Assembly (NCBI GenBank): GCA_963713355.1
Contig: CAVQLK010000006.1
Span: 1,364,001-1,428,000 of the forward strand
DNA: 64,000 bases
From: FEN-1219 sp963713355
GTDB lineage: Bacteria > Pseudomonadota > Gammaproteobacteria > Steroidobacterales > Rariloculaceae
Direction: 5' to 3'
In this document: in pieces, positions 19,396 to 29,100 of the stretch
Position numbering within the stretch: position 1 is the stretch's first letter
How the letters are laid out: every line of letters starts with the position of its first letter
Notes under the pieces: model-generated
What the model saw: the letters and a program-made list of their open reading frames with translations, nothing else
Database searches by the model: none
What the model was told of the DNA's origin: nothing
Position numbers and translations under genes: made by a program

Positions 19396-20272
19396 CTAGG
19401 CGTCGAGCGAGAAGAGAATCAAGTGATCGGGATTGAGCCGGGCTCATGCCAAGGGAAATCGCGCCGGCGCCTTTGAGCTGGCAGAGCTCGCGTTGGATCA
19501 GCATGGCGTCGGCCCCGCCGGCTTCCTTGACGTAGGTGCCGTTGGTGCTGTGGTCCTGTAGGAAGAACTTGCCGGAGACGCATTCGATCGACGCGTGCCG
19601 CCGTGACACCAGGCGATGGTCGACCTTCATCCGGCAATCGTCGTCGCGGCCGATGAGGCACGCGGCACTCGCGTCGACGATCAGGAACGTGGTGCCGTAG
19701 CGCAGCTGCAGTCTGCATGGTGTGACTTTTCGTCTTCAGCGGCGGATGGTAATCCGTGAGCTTCTGTCGCTCGTTCGGCAAGAGATAGATATCCATGGGC
19801 TCGGGCTTGCCTTTGACGGGTACCTTTGGGGATGAGACGCAGGTTGGCCCAGCGCGCGCGGTTGCCAAGCTGCCGCCGCGCCGCGTCCGTGAGGCACGAT
19901 CTCGAAGCGCCTGGCGATGTCGGCCATGCGTGCGGCAGTATTGACGGCATCGCCATAGAGTTGCTCCGCATCGCGCTGCACTGCGCCCGCGTGGATACCC
20001 GCGTGCATCGACAGCGTGGGCTCGTAGGGCAAGTCGCGCATGGCCACGGCGGCACCGAGCGCCGTATCGACGGATGGAAACGTGCACAGCATGCCGTCGC
20101 CGCGCAGCTGGATCACCTGGCCGCCGTCGGCCACGGTGAGCGCCGACCAACGCTCGAGGGTCTGGGCGACGATCTCGCGCGCGCGGTCATCGCCGACCGT
20201 GAGGTACAGCTTCGTGCTGCCGCTCATGTCGGCGAACAGCACTGCGCAATTCTCGTGTGTCTCGACGGGCAT
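19396..20272 (-). pseudogene. Class III nucleotide cyclase with FHA domain, frameshifted
   Basis: Residues 1-125 from ATG 20272 form a class III cyclase domain: 'CAVLFADMSGSTKLY' (first metal Asp), 'GGQVIQLRGDGMLCTF' (second metal Asp) and 'YGDAVNTAARMADIA' (catalytic Asn and Arg). The position usually holding the purine-specifying lysine is Gln. Linker pieces follow in two other frames, then an FHA domain in the original frame: 'TTFLIVDASAACLIGRDDDC', 'HRLVSRRHASIE', 'FFLQDHSTNGTYV'. The natural end is probably 'HLILFSLDA' with stop at 19398-19396. About five single-base shifts are needed. It would make a cyclic nucleotide in response to a phospho-threonine signal. It is divergent from the TolB/TPR gene with only 23 bases between starts. 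Confidence 0.78.
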
Positions 20273-20295
20273 TCGGTTGCAGTGCCGTTCAGGAA

Positions 20296-21837
20296 ATGTG
20301 TGATACTCAGGCCTGGGAGGCTTCCAGTACGCGCGCCAAACTCGACCGCCTGTTCACGGAAATCAGACGTCGCAGGGTTCTCAGGGTCGTCGCGGGCTAC
20401 CTCGTCGCGTCGTGGGTCATCATACAGGTCGTGGACGTGCTCACGGAGGAGCTCGATGCTTCTGGGCACCTGGTGCTGTGGCTTTTCGTAGTAGCAGGGG
20501 CCGGCATTCCAGTGGCTGTCGCGCTTGGCTGGAAGTACGACCTGACTCCCGAGGGCATGCGCTTGACTGACGGTCCGGCCGGGACTCCTTTCGACGCGCC
20601 GCGGACCGGGCCTGATTGGCCCGCCGGAGAAGGGCAGGTAGCGGCCGTCGCGGTGCTGCCATTCGAAAATCTCACGCCGAACACGCCGCGCGCCTACCTC
20701 GCCAACGCCATCCCTATAGAGCTCCAGTCGCAGCTATCGCGGCTACACGATCTGCGCGTCGTGTCGCGGCAGTCGGCGGTGGCGCGCTCCGAGAATCGCG
20801 CGGATCTGCCGACGATCGCGCGGAACCTCGCCGTGCAGTACGTCATCTCGGGCAGCGTGGCGGACCTTGGCGAGCGGCTCCAGATCAACGTGCAGCTCGA
20901 CGATGCGCTCGACGACACTCTGCTCTGGTCAGAGCGCTACGATGTGGCCGCGCAGGACGTCGAGCGTTTGCAGCAGCGAATCAGCGAGACCGTCGTCGCG
21001 ACGTTCGGCGGCGAGCGAATGCGAGCCGAGATCGGGCACGCCAATCGCGCAGCGAAGGCGGACACGACGGCCTGGCAGCTCGTGCAGCAGGCCCGCTCCT
21101 ATCTGCTCGACTACACGCCGTCGTCGGTCGCGTCGGCGATTCCGCTGCTGCGCCGGGCAATCGAGCTCGACCCGAAGTACGCGGTCGCGTATGCGACGCT
21201 CGGCCTCGTCACGGCCGAGAAGACACTGAACGCCCTAAGCGCGGATCCGAATGCGGACCGCCGTTCGGCGCTCGACGCGATCGCGCGCGCCGAGCGGCTC
21301 GCCCCGCGCGATCCCGTCGTGCTCCGTACGGCCGGGTGCGTCCACGCCTATGCAGGCGGCTACGCGCGCTCGCTCGAGCTCTTGCGCAGGGCCGTCAAGC
21401 TAGGGCCTTACGATCTCGGCACGTGGGGCTATCTCGGTTGGCCGCTCGTGGCGACGGGACGGGCGGAGGATCGGCGTGAGCTGCACGAGATCGTCGATCG
21501 ATTGCTTGCCACGTCCGGGCAGCATCCGGGGCGCGCGTACTGGGTGTTTCACAAATCCGTGGCCCATACGTGCGGCGGCGAGCACGAGCTGGCGCTCGGC
21601 CGTGCGCAGGAATACACGATCGAGCAGCCGCGTTTCTCGCTCGGGTGGCTGCATTACGTCAATGTGCTCGGTTGCCTTGGCAGAACCGCGGAAGCCCGTG
21701 GCGCGCTCGAGCAGTCGCTCGCCACGAATCCGCTCATGACGCCCGCCTATTACGCGGGGCTCATGGCAGTGCTGTCGGACCAGCCGAACGTCGTCGAAAG
21801 CCGGACGGTGGGGCTCAAGCAGGCTCGGTTGCTCTAA
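20296..21837 (+). CDS. Membrane-anchored TolB-like/TPR protein
   Basis: 513 residues if started at ATG 20296, which has AGGAA upstream. Residues about 27-85 hold two hydrophobic helices ('VLRVVAGYLVASWVIIQVVD' and 'LVLWLFVVAGAGIPVAVALG') with the 'YDLTPEGMRLT' motif after them. About 115-240 form a TolB N-terminal-like domain: 'VAVLPFENLTPNTPRAYLAN', 'VQYVISGSVADLGERLQINV', 'LWSERYD'. The rest is TPR-like helical repeats ('AIPLLRRAIELDPKYAVAYA', 'SLELLRRAVKLGPYDLGTWG'). This architecture is common in proteins that follow nucleotide-cyclase or winged-helix sensor domains; here the sensor domain is replaced by membrane helices. The promoter region is shared with the divergent FHA-cyclase. Confidence 0.8.
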   Translation: MCDTQAWEASSTRAKLDRLFTEIRRRRVLRVVAGYLVASWVIIQVVDVLTEELDASGHLVLWLFVVAGAGIPVAVALGWKYDLTPEGMRLTDGPAGTPFDAPRTGPDWPAGEGQVAAVAVLPFENLTPNTPRAYLANAIPIELQSQLSRLHDLRVVSRQSAVARSENRADLPTIARNLAVQYVISGSVADLGERLQINVQLDDALDDTLLWSERYDVAAQDVERLQQRISETVVATFGGERMRAEIGHANRAAKADTTAWQLVQQARSYLLDYTPSSVASAIPLLRRAIELDPKYAVAYATLGLVTAEKTLNALSADPNADRRSALDAIARAERLAPRDPVVLRTAGCVHAYAGGYARSLELLRRAVKLGPYDLGTWGYLGWPLVATGRAEDRRELHEIVDRLLATSGQHPGRAYWVFHKSVAHTCGGEHELALGRAQEYTIEQPRFSLGWLHYVNVLGCLGRTAEARGALEQSLATNPLMTPAYYAGLMAVLSDQPNVVESRTVGLKQARLL

Positions 21838-21850
21838 GCGGCGGACAGGG

Positions 21851-22907
21851 CTAGCGGCTGCAATTGCGGCGGAATGCGCGCTCCGCTTTCGACTCGTCGG
21901 CGAGGACCGCGTAGAAGTCGTCGATGTACTCGCGCGCTCGTTCGGCCGTGCGCTCGGGCAGACCTGCGTCCGTCGTGAACAATGCCGTGAGCGCGCCGCG
22001 CCGCGCCGCGAAGGCGGAGAGCACGGGCTCGAGCGATGCGGCGTCGCGGCAGCGGCCGCGATACAGTCGGTCCCGGACGGATTGGATCGGCAGACTCTCG
22101 GCGGGCACGGCGTACGGTGCCGAGACGATTCCCGATGCGTCGAAATCATAAGGAACCGGCAGCAGGACGCCGTCGGCGCGCGTGAACGGCACGACGTTGT
22201 GGCAGCACGCTTCGCCCGGCGGCCCATCGAGCGGTGACCAATCGGTGTTACCTATGAAGTACTGGAACACGTCGAGCAGTGCGAGCGCGCCCGCGTCGTA
22301 GCGCGCGCGATCGATTCGCTCCACGCTCACCGTCGTCAGCCCTGAACGTTCCGCGAACCGCTCTTCGTCCTCGATCAGAAAACCGACGCGATCCACGAGC
22401 TCGCGGCCGCGGTCCGTGTCGAAGTAGGTGATCGTTGACCGCGCGCGTGCGCAGGCTCGCGCTCGTGAGCAGGTTGAGCGCAAGGTAGATCTGGCGCTCG
22501 AGCCGTACGTACTGCTCGTGATCGGGATTGGGACGGCAATGAGTTACGAGCTTCAGACGGTTCTCGCCGGTGAATGCCGAGCCTTCGGGCTGATCCGCCG
22601 GGAAGTCGAGCAACAGCGGCGGAAACTCGCACGCCTCCGTGCGCGACTTGCCTCGAACACGCACGCGCAGATCGATCGAGAGCGGTTCGCTCTGCGTGTC
22701 GGCGACGGTCATGCGAGCGGGCTGAAACTTTGGGTCGTCACGGCTCGCGTGCACTGTGCGCAGCGGGGCTTCGAGCCTGATGACGAGCGGCTCGTCGCTC
22801 AGGAAGAGGGTGCTTTCTTGAGCGGTCGCCGCACCCGCTGACAGCAATGCGAAAAGAATGGCTGCGCATGTAGGTCCAAGCGACGATGGCTTGCGGGCAC
22901 TTGGCAT
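21851..22907 (-). pseudogene. Conserved secreted protein of unknown function, one frameshift
   Basis: Signal peptide at residues 1-29 ('ILFALLSAGAATAQ'). The first frame (22907 to about 22437) holds 'LSDEPLVIRLEAPLRTVHAS', 'LRVRVRGKSRTEACEFPPLL' and 'RLERQIYLALNLLTSASLRT'. The rest, about 22434-21851, is in a second frame: 'TITYFDTDRGRELVDRVGFL', 'LALLDVFQYFIGNTDWSPLD' and 'VPYDFDASGIV'. One extra base in the TT at 22435-22436 explains the shift and restores 'AVTITYFDTD'. The pattern resembles large uncharacterised proteins with a kinase-like 'NTDWS..CCHN..PYDFD' core; this resemblance is loose. Function unknown. Confidence 0.7.
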
Positions 22908-22977
22908 TCGACTATCGAGTATGCTTGCGCTGCGTGGGGAGGCGACGGTGCTTTCACCGGATCATAAAGGGCACGCT

Positions 22978-23619
22978 ATGAGCGAGCAATCGTCGTTGCA
23001 GGCTGCAGGGTCAACGGTCGATGTCGAGGACCTGGCCAAGAAGGAGAAGAAGGACAAGAAGAAGAAGGAAAGGAAAAAAGAGCAGGGCCGCGGCGTCGAA
23101 ACGATGTATCGCGTCACGTATCAAAACCACATTGCCCTGAGCCAACTCGCCGACAACAAAGCCAACATGCTGATCAGCATCAACGGCGTCATCATTTCGG
23201 TCATGATCGCGATCGTCACGCGGCTCGGCGCGGTGTCCTGGAGCTTGCTCCCCGTCGTAGTGCTGGTCGGCGGCTCGCTCGTGTCGCTGGCATTCGCGGT
23301 CATTGCGGCGCGGCCGCGCCTCGGCGGCGGCCGGGTTACGCTCGAGCAGGTCCGCAACGGCACCGGTAACGTTCTGTTCTTCGGTCAGTTCACGACGATG
23401 CCGCTCGATGAGTTCCAGGAGTCGCTCGAAGCCCTCACGAAGGACCGCAAGCTGCTCTACCAACATCTGGGCCGGCAGCTCTATCACATGGGCGAGTCTC
23501 TGAACGGCAAGTACCGTCTTCTTCAAATCGCCTACATGGTGTTCTTCGCCGGCATGGTTGGCGCGACGGTGATATTCGTCGCTCTCTACGCGATGGGCCG
23601 GTTCACGCTCGCGCCCTGA
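22978..23619 (+). CDS. Pycsar effector-like membrane protein (DUF5706/PycTM type)
   Basis: 213 residues from ATG 22978. The first 40 residues include a run of lysine and glutamate ('KKEKKDKKKKERKKEQ'). Next comes 'YRVTYQNHIALSQLADNKAN' and 'MLISINGVIISVMIAIVTRL', the signature of the Pycsar-effector family, then a second helix ('LLPVVVLVGGSLVSLAFAVI'), a helical domain with 'LYQHLGRQLYHMGESLNGKY', and a C-terminal helix. In known Pycsar systems the TM effector is opened by cyclic pyrimidine nucleotides and damages the inner membrane during phage infection. The cyclase normally next to it is absent; the nearest one is the FHA-cyclase 2.7 kb away. The next gene is directly coupled. Confidence 0.75.
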   Translation: MSEQSSLQAAGSTVDVEDLAKKEKKDKKKKERKKEQGRGVETMYRVTYQNHIALSQLADNKANMLISINGVIISVMIAIVTRLGAVSWSLLPVVVLVGGSLVSLAFAVIAARPRLGGGRVTLEQVRNGTGNVLFFGQFTTMPLDEFQESLEALTKDRKLLYQHLGRQLYHMGESLNGKYRLLQIAYMVFFAGMVGATVIFVALYAMGRFTLAP

Positions 23620-24303
23620 GTGACCAAGGCATTTGTTGGCATCGACGTCGCTTTTGCTATTGGCAAGCGCCTTCCCGTCGCAATCGTACGATGGGAGGAG
23701 GGACGGCTCGTACCGTTCTCGCTTCGTCGCCTGAAGCGTCGACCGCCGGCCGGTCTTGGTAATGTCCAGTCGATGAACGATGTTGCCGTCGAGGGCTTCG
23801 CGACTCAGACGGCGGAGTACCTAGTAGGAGTCTCGGCGGAGCTCGGCGTCGATTTGCACAGAATTGCCATTGACTCGCCGCGCGCTCCCCGCGCGGATGG
23901 TTCGCTGCGGCGCGCCGCCGAGGTCTTCCCGCAGGCTATCGTGCGCGCTATCGGAGCTGGGCAGATTCACAAATTCAAACCCGGAGGTGTTGACGCGCAA
24001 TTGCGCGCGGTCTCCGTCCATACCGGTTGGCCCGAGAACGCAACCGAGGCGGCGGAGCTCGCCGATGTCTGCGGTGCACCCAGACACGACTGTCTGGACG
24101 CCTATCTTGCGGCCTGGGTGGCGGCATTGGAGGAGGAAGCGCGAATCGCGCACGGAACGCCTCCAGACGATGCGATTTGGACGTCGCGCGTTGCGCCTTC
24201 GGAGCCTGTGCGCCAGCAGAATCTCGTGGACGTTGACGTTCCGGGGACCATCCAGCCGTTGCCGACTCCCGTTTTGGATCAATTGTGCCCCGCCTTGGCG
24301 TGA
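23620..24303 (+). CDS. DUF429-like predicted nuclease
   Basis: 227 residues starting at GTG 23620, directly after the TGA of the PycTM-like gene, so translation is probably coupled. 'FVGIDVAFAIGKRLPVAIVR' fits the first RNase H-fold strand with its Asp. 'RIAIDSPRAPRADGSLRRAA' is a second acidic motif, and 'CGAPRHDCLDAYLAAWVAAL' resembles the closing acidic helix of DUF429. DUF429 is predicted to be an RNase H-like nuclease. The identification rests on motif spacing only and is moderate. The tail (about residues 190-227) looks non-conserved. Its job beside a Pycsar-type effector is open. Confidence 0.55.
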   Translation: MTKAFVGIDVAFAIGKRLPVAIVRWEEGRLVPFSLRRLKRRPPAGLGNVQSMNDVAVEGFATQTAEYLVGVSAELGVDLHRIAIDSPRAPRADGSLRRAAEVFPQAIVRAIGAGQIHKFKPGGVDAQLRAVSVHTGWPENATEAAELADVCGAPRHDCLDAYLAAWVAALEEEARIAHGTPPDDAIWTSRVAPSEPVRQQNLVDVDVPGTIQPLPTPVLDQLCPALA

Positions 24304-24551
24304 AGCGATTTAGTTTGTGGCCCTTTGGATGGGACGCGCATGCGGCGCATGTGTGTACCGGCCTCGCGTCCCGCAGTCCCGAGGACCGCAGAGGGAGTTC
24401 AAGGAACGCTTTGGACATTACTTCCGACGAAAGTCCAAGCGTCGCGCCTCGGGCTCGATCGAATAGGTGTGCTAGACGAAAGACCTATAGCGTTTCCGTT
24501 CTCGGCGGACTATCTGTAGAGCAAGCATCGACAAACCAAAGGAACAACACG

Positions 24552-25265
24552 ATGTTTGCGAAACTATCCGCGGAGCTCATCGGCACGTTCTGGCTCGTTC
24601 TTGGCGGCTGCGGCAGTGCTGTGCTGGCAGCAGCATTCCCGGACGTCGGAATCGGTCTCCTCGGGGTTTCACTCGCCTTTGGGCTCACGGTGCTGACCGG
24701 TGCTTACGCGCTTGGTCCAATCTCCGGCGGCCACTTCAATCCCGCAGTCTCGATCGGATTGTGGGCGGGCGGGCGTTTCCCGGCCTCACAACTCTTGCCG
24801 TATGTCGTCGCGCAGGTCGCCGGCGGCGTCGCGGGCGCCGCGGTGCTGTACTTGATTGCGAGCGGTCAAGCGGGCTTCAGCGTCGCAGACGGCTTCGCCT
24901 CGAATGGCTACGCCGAGCACTCGCCAGGCGGTTATTCGCTGACGGCCGCCGTGGTGTGCGAGCTCGTCATGACCTTCATGTTCCTGATCGTGATCCTCGG
25001 CGCGACACACAGACGAGCGCCGGTGGGCTTCGCCGGGCTCGCGATCGGCCTCGCGCTCACACTGATCCACTTGATCAGCATTCCGGTGACGAACACGTCG
25101 GTGAACCCCGCGCGCAGCACCGGGCCTGCACTGTTCGTCGGCGATTGGGCGCTCGGGCAACTCTGGTTGTTCTGGCTCGCGCCGATCGCGGGAGCCGCGC
25201 TCGCGGGCTTCGTCTACAAAGCGCTGCTCGAAGGTGAACGCGAACCGCCGGTGACCGGACGCTGA
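24552..25265 (+). CDS. aqpZ: Aquaporin Z
   Basis: 237 residues from ATG 24552; the open frame extends upstream without a signal. Six hydrophobic helices and both NPA boxes are present: 'SGGHFNPAVSIG' (NPA at 63-65) and 'NTSVNPARSTGPA' (NPA at 185-187). The selectivity filter matches the water-specific AqpZ type: Phe43, His173, Thr182 and Arg188, one residue off the E. coli numbering. A glycerol facilitator would have glycine and a small residue there. It passes water across the inner membrane. Upstream, about 250 bases separate it from the DUF429-like gene. Confidence 0.95.
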   Translation: MFAKLSAELIGTFWLVLGGCGSAVLAAAFPDVGIGLLGVSLAFGLTVLTGAYALGPISGGHFNPAVSIGLWAGGRFPASQLLPYVVAQVAGGVAGAAVLYLIASGQAGFSVADGFASNGYAEHSPGGYSLTAAVVCELVMTFMFLIVILGATHRRAPVGFAGLAIGLALTLIHLISIPVTNTSVNPARSTGPALFVGDWALGQLWLFWLAPIAGAALAGFVYKALLEGEREPPVTGR

Positions 25266-25293
25266 GCGCTGAGCGCGACGTAGATCGGGTTCG

Positions 25294-26043
25294 CTAGAGC
25301 GCGAAGCTCAGCCCGACCGCGTAGCCCTGCGCGATGGCGTCGAGAACGAGGCCGCCATCTTCGAAGTCCATTTGTAATAATCGATAACCGAAGCGCAACG
25401 TCATGGCGTCGGTCATGCGATAGCCGAAAGTGGCCGACAAGTTCGTCGTGAGCTCCGACGCAACTCCAAAGCCGCCGACGTCGCCGCGCAGGCTTACCGA
25501 CCAGCGGTCGCTGAAGTCGTGCTTGAACCGTGCGCCGACCAAGGGATCGAGCCAGCTCTCGCCGGCGCTGCCTACCGGGCCCGGTCTAAGTTGAACCGTG
25601 GAATCGAGCGCGACGTAACGCATCCCGAAAACGAGCTCGAGCCCTTCGATGCGCGCCGCGGGATACGTTGCCGAGAATTCGAAGATGCGGCCCGTGAGCT
25701 CCGCGTCGGCGTCCACCGTTGGACGGTCGAAAGCATCGCTGAACTCGACATAGAGCCCGTCGACCAAAACGGTCCAGCGTCCCTTTCGTGCCTCGAGGTT
25801 GGCCGCAAGCGTCAGATCGAGATGGTCGAGCGACAAGAAGCTGTAGCCGGTATCGATCTCCGAGCCGACGCCGCCCGCAGCCGTGTTTCCGTCGAGCCCG
25901 GCCGCCCAGAGGTAAGGCGTGATCGTCACGGACCACTGCGGCGAGGCAGCCGAGCCGGCTGCCCCATCGTCTTGCTCCTGCGCGGCCACGGGGGAGCTCG
26001 CGGCGAGCAGGGCGGCGAATGCGTATCGACAAGCGAAGGTCAT
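25294..26043 (-). CDS. Outer membrane beta-barrel protein
   Basis: 249 residues. Signal peptide ends near residue 21 ('ASSPVAAQ'). The mature part alternates polar and hydrophobic residues: 'WSVTITPYLWAAGLDGN', 'LDLTLAANLEARKGRWTVLV', 'LELVFGMRYVALDS', 'GARFKHDFSDRWSVSLRGDV'. It ends 'GYAVGLSFAL', as expected for an 8- to 12-strand barrel of the uncharacterised porin-like type. Substrate unknown. It lies downstream of TonB receptor 2, separated by a terminator hairpin, so it probably has its own promoter. Confidence 0.75.
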   Translation of the reverse strand: MTFACRYAFAALLAASSPVAAQEQDDGAAGSAASPQWSVTITPYLWAAGLDGNTAAGGVGSEIDTGYSFLSLDHLDLTLAANLEARKGRWTVLVDGLYVEFSDAFDRPTVDADAELTGRIFEFSATYPAARIEGLELVFGMRYVALDSTVQLRPGPVGSAGESWLDPLVGARFKHDFSDRWSVSLRGDVGGFGVASELTTNLSATFGYRMTDAMTLRFGYRLLQMDFEDGGLVLDAIAQGYAVGLSFAL

Positions 26044-26089
26044 ATGCTGCGACCGCCATTATCACGAGCGCTGACCGTGCCGGCGACGA

Positions 26090-26113
26090 GAGCGGGGTCT
26101 TTCGACCCCGCTC
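26090..26113. terminator. Hairpin after TonB receptor 2
   Basis: Perfect 10-base inverted repeat, GAGCGGGGTC (26090-26099) and GACCCCGCTC (26104-26113), with a TTTC loop. It sits 16 bases after the receptor 2 stop and before the next reverse-strand gene. No clear T-tract follows on the minus strand, so strength is uncertain. Confidence 0.6.
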
Positions 26114-26128
26114 CATGTGCCGTAGGTT

Positions 26129-29100
26129 TTAGAAGCTCACCGACAACCCGACATAGGCGCGGCGTCCGAGGACATCGTAGAAGCCGCCGTTCGTCGCCGT
26201 GCCGCGCGTGAAGGCAGTCGCGTTCGTGAACACAGGCTCCTCGTCGAAGAGGTTGTCGATGCCGTAGCGCAGCTGCCAGCTGTCCTGGAACGTGAAGCCG
26301 CCCGACAAGTCGAACGCGTCGTAGGACGGCGTGTTGATCGTCGTCGTCGCCGGATTCGACACGACCGCCGAGGGCTTGATCGTCGGCAAATGCCGCCAGC
26401 GCAGTGAGAGGTTCCAGGCGCTCTTGAAGAAGCTCACGGTCGTGAAGGTGCGGTAGTCGAAAGCGCCGGGGTTCAAGCCCGACAATCCGGCTGGTCCGAA
26501 CGTACCCTTCCACTCGCTCCACGCCGCGGTCGGCGCCAGCTTAGTCTTCATGCTGTCGAGGTAGCTCGCGAGGAAGTTCAAGGCCAGGTTCCCGCCGGCG
26601 AGGTCCGTGCCCCAGTCGAGTTGGAAGTCGATACCGCTCGTCTGGACCGACGAGCTGTTCGAGTACGTCACGTCGACCGCCCCGATCTGGCCGTTCGACG
26701 GGTCGCGCAGGATCTGCTCGCACGCCGCCGTGAACGGGGAGTAGGTCGGGTTGAACGCAGGGTCGTAGCACGTCCTGAAGACCGATTCGCCGAGCTGTGC
26801 CGCGATGTAGTCCGTGATCGTAATCTCGTACGCGTCGACCGTGATCGACGTGCGGTCGGCGAAATTCAGGACGGCGCCGATCGTCATGGTCTCGCCGCCC
26901 TCCGAGTGGAGGTTCGGATTGCCGGTGCGGTTGCCCAGCGTGCTGGCGCCCGGGTTGTTGCCCGGAGCGTAGTAGGCGGTCGCGCCGGTCACGCCCATCT
27001 GCGCTTCGCACATCGCCCGGACCTGCGCTGCGTTCGGGTTCAACCCCGGATTCGCGCTCAAGCCGCCGCCCGCCGTGTTGGTCGGGTTGCAGAGGTCGCC
27101 GAGTGTGCTGCCGCCCGCGCCGACGATCTGCGTCTTCGCTTCGAACAGCTCACCGATGTTCGGCGCCCGATTCGCGATGTTGCGGCCGCCGCGCAGCCGC
27201 AGATGGTCGTTGACGCGCCAGTCGAACATCGCCTTGTAGGTCTCCACGGCCTCGGTGGGATCGTTGTCGGAGTACCGGTAGCCGAGCTCGAGACTGAACG
27301 CATCGAAGACGCCCAGGTCGGACATCAGCGGCAACAGCAGCTCGCCGTAGATCTCGTTTGTCGAGGTCTCGCCGGCCGAGTTACCGCCCGGAAAGATGCC
27401 GACGGCGCCGTCGAGGAACGACGTCTGGCTCGCCAAGGGATCCTGGATATAGAAGTAGGCGTTTTCGCGCGTCGACACGCCGGCCGCGAAGCGCGCCTCG
27501 CCGGCCCACAGGTCGACCAGCTTGCCTTGAACGTTGAGCTCGGCGATCGTCTGATCCATCTCCGACGTGCTCTGCAGATCCGCGACGATCGCATCGACGC
27601 AGTTCTGGGACGGCGTGAAGCTCTCGGCGATCGGCAGACCCGTCGTGCACTCCAGCGTGCCGCCCGCGATGTGCGCGGCGCTGAAATCGTTGCCCTGGTC
27701 GAACGCGTTGCGCCCGTAGTTCGGCAGGTTCACGAGGTAGCGGTAGCGCTCGATCGAGATGACGCCGCCAAAGATCGTCGACACGTCCGTCGAGCCGTGC
27801 GAGAGGTACGCCTCCCAGGTCATGTCCCTGTTCGCGAGCTCGCCCTCGAATCCCGCGAGGAACTGATACGTCTGCACGTCGTTGTCGGTCGTGCGCTTGC
27901 CCGCATAGGTCGTGAAGCTCGCCATCGACCAGGGCGCGTTCGCAGCCGAGCCGGTCGCGCCGGGCAGACCCGGCCCCGCGCCGTCGGGATCGAGCCGCCG
28001 CGAATCGAGCAATTGCGTGAGCGCGGGAGCCGTCGGCCAGACTTGCGAGTTCGTGCAGCCGCCGGTCGGCGCGCAGTTCAACCCGTAGATACCGCCTGTG
28101 AGGTACGCCGGTAGCGTGTTGCCCCCGGTACCGACGGACGGAGCATAAATACCCGTGCCGTGCGGCACGTACGCGCCCCAAAACGAGCCCAAGTAGTTGT
28201 CGCCGAGCTGCGTGTCGGTCTCGTCCTCGCTGAAGTTGACCTGCACGATCGCCGAGACGTTGTCGCTGACCTCGAGCCGGCCGCTGCCGAACAGCGCGTA
28301 GCGATCGAGCGGGATCTCGAGCATACCGGTGGTGTCTTGCTCGACGAGCGTGCCGGCCGTCGTGTTCGCAGGCGGTATCGGCTGCTGCTGCTCGTTGTCG
28401 ATACGGTACTTCCGGAGCATCACGTCGTCGCCCATCGAGCCGTTGAAGCACGGAGAGCCGTCGGGCGTGAATTTCCACAACGACCCTTGCGCAGCCGGAT
28501 TCGTCGCATCGAGGTTCACGAAGAACTGCTGGTTGCCTGCGACGCTGACGTTGGCGGTGCTGCGGCAGGGCAACAGGCCGTTCGCGACGCCTGGAGTCGG
28601 AGGGCTGGTCGCCTCGACGACATACGCGGTTTCGGTCGGCGCGAAGAAGTTGTTGCCGACGGACGGATCCTCCCAGATCGCGCGCTGCCAATCGCGGTCG
28701 CGCGACCTGACTCTGCCGCGCGACGAGTACTCGAAGCCCATCAGCACGTTGCCGGCATCGTCGGCAAAGTTCGCGCCGTACACGCCCGATACTCTCATCT
28801 CTTCGCCGTCGCCTTCGGCGGTCTCGCCGTAACGCACGTCGAAGTCGACGCCCTCGTAGTCTTTTTTCAGGATGAAGTTCACGACGCCGGCCATGGCGTC
28901 GGCTCCGTACACGGAAGACGCGCCACCGGTAATCGTCTCGACGCGCTGCACGGCAGCCGAAGGAATCGAGTTGATGCTGACGGCGCCGAGTGCGTTCACG
29001 GGCATACCGCGGCGGCCGTCGATCAGCACGAGGTTACGATTCGCGCCGAGACCGCGCAGGCTCAGCGTCGACGCGCCCGGTGTATTGGTCGCGCTCGCCT

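Noticed and set aside
19396..24303. A standard two-gene Pycsar operon
   Set aside because: The cyclase and the effector-like gene are separated by two unrelated genes and the cyclase points the other way; only a loose link can be proposed.
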